This document shows positions 1 through 7,956 of a stretch of 64,000 nucleotides of DNA, piece after piece. The DNA comes from Haemophilus sp. HMSC068C11. GTDB taxonomy: Bacteria > Pseudomonadota > Gammaproteobacteria > Enterobacterales > Pasteurellaceae. Location: positions 207,048 to 271,047 of the forward strand of contig NZ_KV820361.1 in assembly GCF_001815355.1 (NCBI RefSeq). The letters run 5' to 3'. The translations under genes were made by a program, and so were the position numbers. Numbering within the stretch: position 1 is the stretch's first letter; each line of letters begins with the position of its first letter. A model generated the notes under the pieces. That model was not told the origin of the DNA. It searched no databases and was given only the letters and a program-made list of their open reading frames with translations.

Positions 1-31
1 CCCTTGTGTCTACCGATTCCACCACTCGGGC
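1..31 (-). tRNA. leuZ: tRNA-Leu, 5' part only (probably UAA)
   Basis: The minus strand reads GCCCGAGTGGTGGAATCGGT at the 5' end, the acceptor/D-arm start of a bacterial leucine tRNA, and runs off the window before the anticodon. The anticodon is therefore not seen; UAA is inferred from similarity of the 5' half to E. coli tRNA-Leu(UAA) and from the Gly-Cys-Leu order, which is that of the E. coli glyW-cysT-leuZ operon. Confidence 0.85.
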
Positions 32-59
32 ATCGAGTGATTAACTAACTGCGTGGTTA

Positions 60-133
60 TGGAGGCGTGTCCCGGAGTCGAACCGAGCTACATGGATTTG
101 CAATCCAGTGCATAACCGCTTTGCTAACACGCC
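60..133 (-). tRNA. cysT: tRNA-Cys (GCA)
   Basis: A 74-nt minus-strand cloverleaf with encoded 3' CCA (complement of TGG at 60-62). The acceptor stem GGCGTGT pairs with ACACGCC, the anticodon is GCA within TTGCAAA, and the T-loop GTTCGACTC is intact. It lies 7 nt downstream of tRNA-Gly and is presumably processed from the same transcript. Confidence 0.97.
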
Positions 134-140
134 GTTAGTT

Positions 141-216
<76 letters not shown>

Positions 217-236
217 ATACGCTGTTAGTGCGGTGA

Positions 237-264
237 ATTTTACGGAAATTTTAAACTCTGTCAA
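237..264 (-). promoter_or_regulatory. sigma70 promoter of the tRNA operon
   Basis: Read on the minus strand: a perfect -35 TTGACA (complement of 259-264), a 16-bp spacer, and -10 TAAAAT (complement of 237-242). The predicted start near 230 gives a leader of about 14 nt before tRNA-Gly. Confidence 0.85.
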
Positions 265-471
265 TCGAAGATATGAAAAAAAAATTCAAATGTTGAAAAA
301 ATCTTCGTTTCGGTTGAAATTACAGCAAAATTTGACACAAGAATATAATTTTAGCTTAGTTTTCAATTTCTACTTTTATCGTGATTGGGTTTGTGACAAA
401 ATTGGAGCGTTTTGTTCGCCATTAAATCAAGAAAAGCGCGGTCAAATTTTTGCATGTTTTAGAGGTAAATT

Positions 472-1581
472 ATGACACAACAATATTCTATTGATACATT
501 ATTAGCCCAAGCGGGAAATCGCAGTGATGAGCGCACTGGTGCGGTTTCTACGCCGATTTATCTTTCAACGGCTTATGGCCACCACGGGATTGGTGAAAGC
601 ACCGGATTCGATTATACGCGCACGAAAAACCCAACGCGTAGTGTTTTGGAAGATACCGTAGCAAAATTAGAAAATGGTGATCGTGGTTTTGCCTTTTCCT
701 CCGGCATGGCGGCAATTCAAGTGCTGATGAATTTATTTAAAGGCCCAGATGAATGGATTGTGTCAAGTGATGTATATGGTGGAACCTATCGCCTATTGGA
801 TTTTGCCTATAAAAATAACAACAGCGTAAAACCTGTTTATGTGAATACTGCTTCTTTAGCTGAAATTGAAGCTGCGATTACAGCGAATACAAAAGCGATT
901 TTTATTGAAACCCCATCAAATCCATTAATGGAAGAGTGTGATGTGGTAGAAATTTCAAAATTAGCGAAAAAACACAACTTGTTAATGATTGTAGACAATA
1001 CTTTCTTAACTCCTGTGCTATCTCGTCCATTAGATTTAGGCGCGGATATTGTAATCCACAGTGGCACAAAATATATTGCAGGTCACAATGATAGTTTAGT
1101 TGGCTTGATTATTGCAAAAGGACAAGCGCTTTGTGATCGTATCGCCTATATTCAAAATGGTGCAGGTGCCGTACTTTCACCGTTTGATTCTTGGTTAACC
1201 GTGCGTGGAATGAAAACCCTTTCATTACGTATGAAACGCCATCAAGATAATGCGAAGGCGATTGCGGAATTCTTACGCGAACAGCCACAAATTGATAGTG
1301 TGTTATATCCAAACAAAGGCGGTATGCTGTCTTTCCGTTTGAAAGATGAAAATTGGGTAAATACGTTCTTAAAATCAATCAAATTGATTACCTTTGCGGA
1401 AAGCTTAGGCGGTACAGAAAGTTTTATTACCTATCCTGCAACCCAAACCCATATGGATATTCCAGAAGCAGAACGCGTCGCTCGTGGTATTACAAACACA
1501 TTATTGCGTTTTTCTGTTGGTTTAGAAGATGTAGAAGACATTAAAGCCGATTTATTACAGGCATTTGCACAGCTTAAGTAA
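472..1581 (+). CDS. metB: Cystathionine gamma-synthase (trans-sulfuration PLP enzyme)
   Basis: A 369-aa cytoplasmic PLP enzyme of the Cys/Met metabolism family. In methionine synthesis it condenses an activated homoserine with cysteine to cystathionine. Visible signatures are the phosphate-binding SSGMA loop near residues 76-80, the cofactor aspartate in IVDNTF near 173-178 and the Schiff-base lysine K200 in HSGTKYIAGH. Full family length, no truncation. A ribosome site (AGAGGT) lies 8 nt before the ATG. I do not see a MetJ box upstream, unlike metK in this window. Family members (MetB, MetC, O-acetylhomoserine sulfhydrylases) are hard to separate by eye; MetB is favoured by length and by the H. 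influenzae gene it resembles. Confidence 0.88.
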   Translation: MTQQYSIDTLLAQAGNRSDERTGAVSTPIYLSTAYGHHGIGESTGFDYTRTKNPTRSVLEDTVAKLENGDRGFAFSSGMAAIQVLMNLFKGPDEWIVSSDVYGGTYRLLDFAYKNNNSVKPVYVNTASLAEIEAAITANTKAIFIETPSNPLMEECDVVEISKLAKKHNLLMIVDNTFLTPVLSRPLDLGADIVIHSGTKYIAGHNDSLVGLIIAKGQALCDRIAYIQNGAGAVLSPFDSWLTVRGMKTLSLRMKRHQDNAKAIAEFLREQPQIDSVLYPNKGGMLSFRLKDENWVNTFLKSIKLITFAESLGGTESFITYPATQTHMDIPEAERVARGITNTLLRFSVGLEDVEDIKADLLQAFAQLK

Positions 1582-1656
1582 TTAGTTTTTATCAATCGGA
1601 CTAATCTGTGCAATCCAATATACCTTGTGTTATTATGCACAACATTAATTAACGTT

Positions 1657-1678
1657 AGGTGTTGATTCGTCAGCACCT
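1657..1678 (+). promoter_or_regulatory. Stem-loop in the trxA leader
   Basis: A 9-bp stem (1657-1665 with 1670-1678, one G-U pair) closed by a UUCG tetraloop, ending 20 nt before the trxA ATG. No U-run follows, so it is not an intrinsic terminator. It could be an mRNA-stabilising or protein-binding element; function unknown. Confidence 0.55.
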
Positions 1679-1698
1679 TATTAAATAAGGAAACAAAA

Positions 1699-2022
1699 AT
1701 GAGCGAAGTATTACATATTAATGATGCAGATTTTGAAACTACTGTTGTGCAATCTGATATCCCTGTATTAGTAGATTTCTGGGCACCATGGTGTGGCCCT
1801 TGCAAAATGATTGCGCCTATTTTAGATGAAATCGCACCTGAATTCGCAGGTAAAGCAAAAATCGTTAAAATCAACGTAGATGACAACCAATTAGTGGCAG
1901 GTCAATTTGGTGTACGTAGTATCCCAACTTTACTACTTTTCAAAAATGGCCAACTTGTTGCAACACAAGTGGGTGCATTACCAAAAAATCAATTAGCGGC
2001 GTTTATTAATCAACACCTATAA
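1699..2022 (+). CDS. trxA: Thioredoxin
   Basis: A 107-aa thioredoxin, the general cytoplasmic dithiol reductant that serves ribonucleotide reductase and methionine sulfoxide reductases and is recharged by thioredoxin reductase (trxB is at 40325-41278). The active site WCGPC is at residues 31-35 and the cis-proline loop RSIPT is near residue 74. Length and spacing are those of E. coli TrxA. An AAGGA ribosome site lies 8 nt before the start. It ends at a bidirectional terminator shared with the convergent ligase gene. Confidence 0.97.
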   Translation: MSEVLHINDADFETTVVQSDIPVLVDFWAPWCGPCKMIAPILDEIAPEFAGKAKIVKINVDDNQLVAGQFGVRSIPTLLLFKNGQLVATQVGALPKNQLAAFINQHL

Positions 2023-2039
2023 TTGAGTTATTAAACATA

Positions 2040-2077
2040 AAGAGCGGTCAAAAATAGTGATGTTTTTGACCGCTCTT
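2040..2077. terminator. Bidirectional terminator between trxA and the ligase gene
   Basis: A 15-bp inverted repeat (arms 2040-2054 and 2063-2077) with A-run and T-run on either side, so it works in both directions. Each arm carries AAGAGCGGTC, a one-base variant of the Haemophilus uptake signal. The 3' arm overlaps the ligase stop codon by 2 nt. Confidence 0.88.
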
Positions 2078-2885
2078 ATTTTTTCTCTCGCCAATAAGTG
2101 GCAAAACGAGGTTTTCCAGAATTAGTTAATCCACGATATTTGTAGGTAATCGTGCTACCAATAGGCGGTGGATTTTCGCGCTCACTCAGATTAAATCCTG
2201 AACCGATTTTGAATTTTCCATGATGATTTTCACAGGTGAGCGATCCGAGTATATTCTCAAATTGTCCTTTCCCTTTGTGATGTGCTATCACGGTACATTC
2301 TTCATCATAAGTGCTTTTTAACTTTAAAATTTGTGTACTGCGTTTTCTTTCGTAAGGCGCATGAGGATTACGTAATACAATCCCTTCACCTTTTTTCCCT
2401 TCAATTTCATGCAAATACTCGAATAAATGTGTTTTATCTCGTATCGGAATTTGCGGAATAATCTTGATATAAGGCGTAGGGTGATCTTTCAAATAATCTT
2501 CTAAGGTTTTGAGACGTTCAAAAAGGTTTCCTGATGCATTAGGCACATCAAAAACATAAAGTGTTAATTTTGCCCAATTATCACCTTTAAAGGATTTTGT
2601 GATAGAAGCAATTTCTTCAAATTGATTACGTTCATTAAAAAGCTCACCATCAATGGCAAAAGGCGGAAATTGAGCAGTAAAATAGGTCGGTGCGGGCAAG
2701 GGCAGCCCTTGACGACTTAATAATGTTTTGCCATCCCAATAACCTCGTATCCCATCCAATTTTTCAGACATTACCCAACCTTGAATATCTTGGTTTTCAT
2801 AAGTGCCTAATAGCATTAAATCACGCTCGTTCGCCCAAGTTATTTGGTTGAATAGAAGGTAAAGTAATAAGTAAATCGCTCGCAT
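2076..2885 (-). CDS. ligA: Secreted ATP-dependent DNA ligase (Lig E type)
   Basis: A 269-aa minimal ATP-dependent DNA ligase. Residues 1-18 form a signal peptide with a likely cut after TWA, so the protein should be periplasmic. The adenylation lysine is K42 in the motif EKLDGIRGYWDG; further nucleotidyltransferase motifs are DGELF, GEGIVLR and LKLKS; a short OB-fold domain forms the C-terminus. The family (Lig E) is found in naturally competent Proteobacteria beside the NAD-dependent replicative ligase. In H. influenzae the orthologue belongs to the competence regulon, and a CRP-S type site lies upstream here. It probably seals nicks in DNA during uptake, but its physiological role is unproven. 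The symbol ligA is the Haemophilus usage and clashes with the NAD-dependent ligase elsewhere. Confidence 0.9.
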   Translation of the reverse strand: MRAIYLLLYLLFNQITWANERDLMLLGTYENQDIQGWVMSEKLDGIRGYWDGKTLLSRQGLPLPAPTYFTAQFPPFAIDGELFNERNQFEEIASITKSFKGDNWAKLTLYVFDVPNASGNLFERLKTLEDYLKDHPTPYIKIIPQIPIRDKTHLFEYLHEIEGKKGEGIVLRNPHAPYERKRSTQILKLKSTYDEECTVIAHHKGKGQFENILGSLTCENHHGKFKIGSGFNLSERENPPPIGSTITYKYRGLTNSGKPRFATYWREKK

Positions 2886-2951
2886 AATCTCTCCTTTTTA
2901 AATTTATTGAGTTTAAAAAGTGCGGTCATTTTTTACAGTGTTTTTAGCTGG

Positions 2952-2973
2952 ATTTGCGATAGATATCGCAAAA
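2952..2973 (-). promoter_or_regulatory. CRP-S (Sxy-dependent) competence site
   Basis: A 22-bp near-perfect palindrome with half sites TTTGCGAT and ATCGCAAA separated by AGAT. The C/G core (TTGCGA rather than TTGTGA) is the hallmark of CRP-S sites that need both CRP and Sxy/TfoX. It lies about 67 bp upstream of the ligase start and about 112 bp upstream of divergent gmhA; the ligase is the known competence gene, so it is assigned there. Confidence 0.85.
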
Positions 2974-3084
2974 TAATGATACGTAAGCTGAAAAAGGGAG
3001 TGATAAAAAGAGCGCTAGATTATTTGAAATGAACGCTATACAATGCCAACGCTATTTCGAATTTTAATTTTTAAGGAGAATAAA

Positions 3085-3669
3085 ATGTATTTTGATCAAA
3101 TTAAAGCTGAGCTTGTGGAAGCGCAAGACGTATTAAATAAGTTTGTTTCAGATGATAACAACATCAAACTCATTGAAAAAGCGGCTAAATTATTAGCAGA
3201 AAGTTTTAAAAATGGCGGTAAAGTATTATCTTGCGGTAATGGTGGTTCTCACTGTGATGCCATGCACTTTGCAGAAGAACTCACTGGTCGTTATCGTGAA
3301 AACCGCCCGGGTTATCCTGCGATTGCGATTTCAGATGTAAGTCATTTAAGCTGTGTAAGTAATGACTTTGGTTATGAATATGTATTCTCTCGCTTTGTTG
3401 AAGCAGTGGGTAAAGAAGGCGATGTTTTATTTGGATTATCGACCTCTGGGAATTCTAAAAATATCTTAAATGCGATCGAAGCCGCGAAAGCAAAAGGCAT
3501 GAAAGTGATTGCGATGACTGGTAAAGATGGCGGTAAAATGGCAGGCTTAGCGGATGTTGAAATTCGTGTGCCACACTTCGGTTATGCAGATCGTATTCAA
3601 GAAATCCACATCAAAGTGATTCATATTTTGATGATGTTAGTTGAATTTGAGATGGCGAAAGAGGCCTAA
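3085..3669 (+). CDS. gmhA: Phosphoheptose isomerase
   Basis: A 194-aa SIS-domain enzyme that converts sedoheptulose 7-phosphate to D-glycero-D-manno-heptose 7-phosphate, the first step of ADP-heptose synthesis for the lipooligosaccharide inner core; cytoplasmic. Signatures are [18 protein letters not shown] and LSTSGNSKN (sugar-phosphate loop). The start at 3085 is chosen over an upstream in-frame ATG at 3043 because AAGGAG lies 8 nt before it and the family begins MYFDQI. It stands upstream of artPIQM, as in H. influenzae, but is separated from it by a terminator. Confidence 0.95.
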   Translation: MYFDQIKAELVEAQDVLNKFVSDDNNIKLIEKAAKLLAESFKNGGKVLSCGNGGSHCDAMHFAEELTGRYRENRPGYPAIAISDVSHLSCVSNDFGYEYVFSRFVEAVGKEGDVLFGLSTSGNSKNILNAIEAAKAKGMKVIAMTGKDGGKMAGLADVEIRVPHFGYADRIQEIHIKVIHILMMLVEFEMAKEA

Positions 3670-3707
3670 TTCGCGATAAGTGCGGTTTAAAATTCAATGA
3701 TTTAAAG

Positions 3708-3735
3708 ATCCCAAAAACTTTTTTGGGATTTTTTT
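3708..3735 (+). terminator. Intrinsic terminator after gmhA
   Basis: A 9-bp stem (3708-3716 with 3721-3729), 4-nt loop and a run of seven T. Confidence 0.9.
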
Positions 3736-3746
3736 ATCAAAACACT

Positions 3747-3781
3747 TGCATAATTAATCATTAAAAAGTAATATTTATTCA
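3747..3781 (+). promoter_or_regulatory. Tandem ArgR (ARG box) operator of artPIQM
   Basis: Two 14-bp boxes, 3747-3760 and 3768-3781, each matching 12 of 14 positions of the palindrome TGAATWWWWATTCA. Their centres are 21 bp apart, the spacing of paired ARG boxes bound by an ArgR hexamer in E. coli. They lie just upstream of the arginine transporter operon, where arginine-dependent repression would be expected. Confidence 0.8.
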
Positions 3782-3818
3782 TTCTTAAGAATCAAGAGAG
3801 GATAGCAGTAAACTTAGT

Positions 3819-4556
3819 ATGGCGATTAGTGTTAAAAATTTGAATTTCTTTTATGGTTCATCACAGGCATTGTTTGATATCAATCTTGATGCACAAGAAG
3901 GCGATACCGTGGTGTTACTCGGACCAAGTGGCGCAGGAAAAAGTACGTTAATACGTACATTAAATTTATTAGAAGTGCCGACCTCTGGCGAATTGCATAT
4001 TGCGAATAATCATTTTGATTTATCTAAAGCGAATAATAATCCGAAAGCCATTCGTCAACTTCGTCAAGATGTCGGCATGGTATTTCAACAATACAATCTT
4101 TGGCCGCATTTAACGGTAATTGAAAACCTGATTGAAGCGCCCCAAAAAGTATTAGGCATTAGCGAAGAAGAAGCGAAAAAAGATGCATTAGAACTTTTAA
4201 AGCGTTTACGTTTGGAAGAGCATGCCGATCGTTTTCCTCTTCATTTATCAGGCGGTCAGCAACAACGTGTTGCTATTGCTCGAGCATTAATGATGAAACC
4301 ACAAGTGTTGTTGTTTGATGAACCAACGGCAGCACTGGATCCTGAGATTACAGCTCAAGTGGTTGATATCATTAAAGAACTTCAACAAACCGGTATTACT
4401 CAGGTGATTGTGACCCACGAAGTGAACGTAGCACAAAAAGTGGCGACTAAGGTCGTCTATATGGAACAAGGTAAGATTATTGAAATGGGCAGTGCAGATT
4501 GCTTTGATAATCCAAAAACCGAACAATTTAAACAATATCTTTCACACTCAGAATAA
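3819..4556 (+). CDS. artP: Arginine ABC transporter ATP-binding protein
   Basis: A 245-aa ABC ATPase of the polar amino acid family, peripheral on the inner face of the cytoplasmic membrane. It powers the ArtQM permease. Walker [10 protein letters not shown] is at 35-43, the signature LSGGQQQR near 144-151, Walker B LLFDEP near 165-170 and the switch histidine in IVTHE. First gene of artPIQM, behind tandem ARG boxes. The ribosome site is weak: the purine-rich GAGAGGA is some 17 nt upstream. Confidence 0.95.
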   Translation: MAISVKNLNFFYGSSQALFDINLDAQEGDTVVLLGPSGAGKSTLIRTLNLLEVPTSGELHIANNHFDLSKANNNPKAIRQLRQDVGMVFQQYNLWPHLTVIENLIEAPQKVLGISEEEAKKDALELLKRLRLEEHADRFPLHLSGGQQQRVAIARALMMKPQVLLFDEPTAALDPEITAQVVDIIKELQQTGITQVIVTHEVNVAQKVATKVVYMEQGKIIEMGSADCFDNPKTEQFKQYLSHSE

Positions 4557-4567
4557 GGAAACACAAC

Positions 4568-5287
4568 ATGAAAAAATTACTTTTAAGCGCAATGTTAATG
4601 GGGGCAGCTTTTGCTGCGAATGCACAAGAAATCACTTTTGCGATGGAGCCGAGCTATCCACCATTTGAAACAACAAATGAAAAAGGCGAAATCATTGGTT
4701 TTGATGTTGATGTGGCGAATGCAATTTGTAAGGAAATCCAAGCAACTTGTCACTTCAAAAGCCAAGCTTTTGATGCCTTGATTCCAAGCTTGAAAGCAAA
4801 ACGTTTTGATGCAGCGATTTCTGCAATGGATATTACTGAAGCGCGCGCAAAACAAGTTTCATTTTCTAATGCGTATTATGACAGCACAGCAAGTTATGTT
4901 GCTTTAAAAGGCAAAGCAGATTTAGCTTCGGCAAAAACAATTGGTGTTCAAAACGGAACAACATTCCAACAATATACCGCAGCAGAAACCAAACAATATA
5001 ATGCAAAATCTTATGCAAGCTTACAAGATGCGATCTTAGACTTAAAAAATGGCCGTATTGATATCATCTTCGGTGATACAGCCGTATTGTCTGATATGAT
5101 TTCTAAAGAGCCTGAAATTCAATTTGTTGGCGAGAAAGTGACTAACAAAAAATATTTCGGTAATGGTTTAGGTATCGCGGTGAATAAATCAAGCAAAGAA
5201 TTGCTAGAAAGCTTAAATAAAGGTTTAGAAACTGTGAAAGCAAATGGTGAATACCAAAAAATCTATGACAAATGGATGACAAAATAA
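4568..5287 (+). CDS. artI: Periplasmic arginine-binding protein
   Basis: A 239-aa solute-binding protein that delivers arginine to ArtQM. Residues 1-19 are a signal peptide with a likely cut at ANA/QE. The mature start [14 protein letters not shown] and the segment [15 protein letters not shown] are typical of bacterial extracellular solute-binding family 3. It starts 11 nt after artP with its own AAGGA site. Because no lipobox cysteine follows the signal peptide, it is soluble in the periplasm. Confidence 0.95.
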   Translation: MKKLLLSAMLMGAAFAANAQEITFAMEPSYPPFETTNEKGEIIGFDVDVANAICKEIQATCHFKSQAFDALIPSLKAKRFDAAISAMDITEARAKQVSFSNAYYDSTASYVALKGKADLASAKTIGVQNGTTFQQYTAAETKQYNAKSYASLQDAILDLKNGRIDIIFGDTAVLSDMISKEPEIQFVGEKVTNKKYFGNGLGIAVNKSSKELLESLNKGLETVKANGEYQKIYDKWMTK

Positions 5288-5290
5288 TCT

Positions 5291-5962
5291 ATGTTTTATG
5301 ATTATCTTACATTAATTGGACATGCAGCCCTAATGACCTTAGGGCTTGCTATTTGCTCGTTAATTGTCGGTTTATTGCTCAGTATTATTTTTACGGCTTT
5401 AGAAGCAAATAAATATGTCTTTATTGCAAAACCAGCTTCTGTTGTGATCGCTTTATTGCGTGGTTTACCCGAAATTTTAGTGGTTCTACTGATTTATTTT
5501 GGTTCAACCCAAGTGGTAGAAATGCTAACGGGTGAGTATATCGAATTCAGCGCCTTTGGTTGTGGTGTATTTGCATTGTCTTTGATTTTTGCCTCTTATG
5601 CTTCACAAACCTTACGTGGTGCGATTCAAGCCATTCCAAAAGGACAGTGGGAATCAGGTGCAGCTTTAGGGTTAAGCCGTCCTTATACCTTCATTAATTT
5701 GATTATGCCACAAGTATGGCGACATGCTTTACCAGGCTTAAGCAATCAATGGCTCGTGTTATTAAAAGATACGGCATTGGTGTCATTAATCGGTGTCGAT
5801 GATTTAATGCGTCAGGCTGGATATATCAATACAAACACCCATGAGCCTTTCACTTGGTATGGCATTGCAGCATTAATTTATTTAGTGATTACGTTGATCA
5901 GCCAAGCGGGTATTCGCAAATTAGAATTACGTTTCACTCGATTTGAACGGGGAGTCGAATAA
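5291..5962 (+). CDS. artQ: Arginine ABC transporter permease
   Basis: A 223-aa inner-membrane permease with about five transmembrane helices. The cytoplasmic EAA loop, which docks the ATPase, is visible as [20 protein letters not shown]. It starts 3 nt after artI and its stop overlaps the artM start by one base, indicating translational coupling. Forms a heterodimer with ArtM. Confidence 0.94.
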   Translation: MFYDYLTLIGHAALMTLGLAICSLIVGLLLSIIFTALEANKYVFIAKPASVVIALLRGLPEILVVLLIYFGSTQVVEMLTGEYIEFSAFGCGVFALSLIFASYASQTLRGAIQAIPKGQWESGAALGLSRPYTFINLIMPQVWRHALPGLSNQWLVLLKDTALVSLIGVDDLMRQAGYINTNTHEPFTWYGIAALIYLVITLISQAGIRKLELRFTRFERGVE

Positions 5963-6645
5963 TGTTTCAAGAGTATTTAGCAGTGATTGCTCAAGGCATT
6001 CCGACTAGCCTGTTGCTTACAGTTGTGTCTTTGTTTATTGCCTTTTTCTTAGCATTGGGTTTAACCTTCTTGCTTTCTATCGGCAATAAATTGGTGAAAA
6101 GTGCGGTCAATTTGTTCCTTGTTTTATTTACAGGTACCCCACTTTTAGTGCAATTTTTCTTAATTTATGCAGGTCCAGGACAATTCCAATGGTTGGTGGA
6201 CAGCCCATTATGGGGATTATTCTCCAACGCATGGTTCTGTGCAGCATTAGCTTTAGCATTGAATAGTGCCGCTTATTCAACCCAATTATTCCATGGAGCA
6301 GTCAAAGCGATCTCTAAAGGTCAATGGGAAAGCTGTGCGGCATTAGGGTTAAGTCGTATGCAGACGTTAAAAATCCTAATTCCTTATGCATTAAAACGTG
6401 CGCTTCCTTCTTATACCAATGAAATTATCTTAGTATTTAAAGGTACAGCATTAGCTTCTACTATTACGATCATGGATATCATGGGATATGCACGCCAACT
6501 TTACGGTACCGAATATGATGCACTCACTATCTACGGTATCGCAGGTGGAATTTATCTCATCATTACCGGCATTGCCACTTTATTACTTCGTCAGTTAGAA
6601 AATAAAGTGTTAGCATTTGAACGTATTGATACCGCAAAAGCATAA
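5962..6645 (+). CDS. artM: Arginine ABC transporter permease
   Basis: A 227-aa inner-membrane permease and the partner of ArtQ. The EAA loop is CAALGLSRMQTLKILIPYA. A perfect uptake signal (6099-6107) lies in frame, encoding Lys-Ser-Ala-Val, and a second one begins inside the stop codon (6645-6653). Last gene of artPIQM, followed by an intrinsic terminator. Confidence 0.94.
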   Translation: MFQEYLAVIAQGIPTSLLLTVVSLFIAFFLALGLTFLLSIGNKLVKSAVNLFLVLFTGTPLLVQFFLIYAGPGQFQWLVDSPLWGLFSNAWFCAALALALNSAAYSTQLFHGAVKAISKGQWESCAALGLSRMQTLKILIPYALKRALPSYTNEIILVFKGTALASTITIMDIMGYARQLYGTEYDALTIYGIAGGIYLIITGIATLLLRQLENKVLAFERIDTAKA

Positions 6646-6666
6646 AGTGCGGTCAAAAATAGCAAC

Positions 6667-6699
6667 AAATCGGGCAGTTTAAAAATTGCCCGATTTTTT
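6667..6699 (+). terminator. Intrinsic terminator after artM
   Basis: A 9- to 10-bp stem (AATCGGGCA at 6668-6676 with its complement at 6687-6695), followed by a T-run. Confidence 0.9.
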
Positions 6700-6761
6700 A
6701 TTATAAATTCGAAGTGAATCTGTTTTTCAGGATTATAATATAAAGTACTGAGGAGGGTATT

Positions 6762-7457
6762 ATGAAACCTATTTGTGTCGTATTAACAGGCGCAGGAATT
6801 AGTGCCGAAAGTGGTATTCCCACATTTAGAGCGGAAGATGGTTTATGGGCAGGGCATAAAGTCGAAGAGGTTTGTACGCCTGAAGCCTTGCAAAAGAATC
6901 GTGCGAAAGTATTAGATTTCTATAACCAACGACGAAAAAATGCGGCTGTAGCTAAGCCAAATGCTGCACATCTCGCACTAGTTGAATTAGAAAAAGCCTA
7001 TGATGTGAGAATTATCACGCAAAATGTGGATGATTTACATGAACGCGCAGGAAGCTCAAATGTTTTACATTTACATGGAGAATTAAATAAAGCTCGCAGT
7101 AGCTTTGATGAAAGCTATATCGTAGATTGTTTTGGTGATCAGAAATTGGAAGATAAAGATCCAAATGGGCATCCAATGCGTCCATATATTGTTTTTTTCG
7201 GTGAAATGGTGCCGATGTTAGCGCGAGCAATTGATATCGTAGAACAAGCAGATGTCGTGTTAGTGATTGGTACTTCTTTGCAAGTGTATCCTGCGAATGG
7301 CTTAGTTAATGAAGCGCCAAGCAAAGCGCCAATTTACTTGATCGATCCAAATCCCAATACAGGCTTTGTCCGTAAACAAGTCATCGCAATAAAAGAAAAA
7401 GCAGGGAAGGGCGTACCGAAAGTAGTGAGCGTATTGTTAGATAAAATAAAAGATTAA
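6762..7457 (+). CDS. cobB: NAD-dependent protein deacylase (sirtuin)
   Basis: A 231-aa sirtuin that removes acyl groups from lysines using NAD. Signatures are GAGISAESGIPTFR (residues 10-23), TQNVDDLHERAG, and the catalytic histidine in HLHGEL. The pair Tyr and Arg in FYNQRR matches the class III pattern linked to desuccinylase/demalonylase activity. Odd feature: the zinc module after HGEL, four cysteines in typical sirtuins, has only one cysteine (IVDCFGD), so structural zinc is probably absent. GAGGAGG before the ATG is a strong ribosome site. Single gene ending at a bidirectional uptake-signal terminator. Confidence 0.92.
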   Translation: MKPICVVLTGAGISAESGIPTFRAEDGLWAGHKVEEVCTPEALQKNRAKVLDFYNQRRKNAAVAKPNAAHLALVELEKAYDVRIITQNVDDLHERAGSSNVLHLHGELNKARSSFDESYIVDCFGDQKLEDKDPNGHPMRPYIVFFGEMVPMLARAIDIVEQADVVLVIGTSLQVYPANGLVNEAPSKAPIYLIDPNPNTGFVRKQVIAIKEKAGKGVPKVVSVLLDKIKD

Positions 7458-7478
7458 TCTGTAGCTAAGCAATAAAGA

Positions 7479-7523
7479 TAAAGTGCGGTCAAAATTCTGA
7501 TTGTTTTTTGACCGCACTTTTTA
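7479..7523. terminator. Bidirectional terminator made of paired uptake signals
   Basis: Perfect AAGTGCGGT (7481-7489) and its complement (7511-7519) form the arms of a stem flanked by A and T runs, serving cobB and the convergent zinc-ribbon gene, whose stop codon lies at 7521-7523. Confidence 0.92.
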
Positions 7524-7754
7524 TTCTCCAGTTAGCCAACTTGCCAATAAGATAACGATAGTAAAAATAGCCAACCAAATAAGGTGAAGCTTAGTGCTTT
7601 TTCGATTAATTTCGGCATTTTGTTGGCGTCGTTGTTCGAGTTTTTGTTTGTAAATTTCAAGATCTTCTTTTTTAAAAGAGAACCCACAATTTGGACAAAA
7701 TTGAGCGGACTCGCTGATTTTTTTACGACATTCTGGGCAGCGGGTGAGAGCCAT
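7521..7754 (-). CDS. Zinc-ribbon, single-pass membrane protein of unknown function
   Basis: A 77-aa protein. Residues 6-23 hold two CxxC knuckles (CPEC and CPNC), a rubredoxin-type zinc ribbon; residues about 30-50 are charged and coiled-coil-like; residues about 56-74 form one hydrophobic helix. The topology suggests a ribbon facing the cytoplasm on a C-terminal anchor. A good AAGGA site lies upstream. Function is not known to me; the family is annotated as zinc-ribbon domain protein in Haemophilus. Confidence 0.8.
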   Translation of the reverse strand: MALTRCPECRKKISESAQFCPNCGFSFKKEDLEIYKQKLEQRRQQNAEINRKSTKLHLIWLAIFTIVILLASWLTGE

Positions 7755-7817
7755 TGATGATCCTTTTTTAATTATTTTAATTTATAAATATATTGTAAGT
7801 GAAAAAAACGTAATGAT

Positions 7818-7839
7818 AAACGTGACATGGATCACAAAA
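7818..7839 (+). promoter_or_regulatory. CRP site upstream of the CstA-family gene
   Basis: The half sites CGTGA (7821-7825) and TCACA (7832-7836) with a 6-bp spacer match the CRP consensus with one mismatch in the core. A plausible -10 (TAGAAT, 7886-7891) places the site near -70, a class I activator position. Confidence 0.7.
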
Positions 7840-7956
7840 TTGAAACAATATAAAAATTAAAATTTTGATTTTGATGATTTTCACTTAGAATACCGCCGAC
7901 GAAGTCTAGTATATGACTAAATTTCGGTATTCATTTATTCCTGAGGAGTATTTTTT

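Noticed and set aside
331-349. TTGACA and TATAAT before metB as a promoter
   Set aside because: The two elements are only 6 bp apart. TATAAT at 344-349 may be a real -10 but has no matching -35 at 16-18 bp; left uncalled.
233-475. 80-codon open frame between the tRNA operon and metB
   Set aside because: Starts with GTG inside the tRNA promoter, has no ribosome site, a Lys/Phe-rich non-protein-like composition, and overlaps the metB start. Treated as intergenic.
1431-1886. 151-codon minus-strand open frame across the metB-trxA junction
   Set aside because: Antisense to two well-supported genes and to the trxA leader hairpin; no domain.
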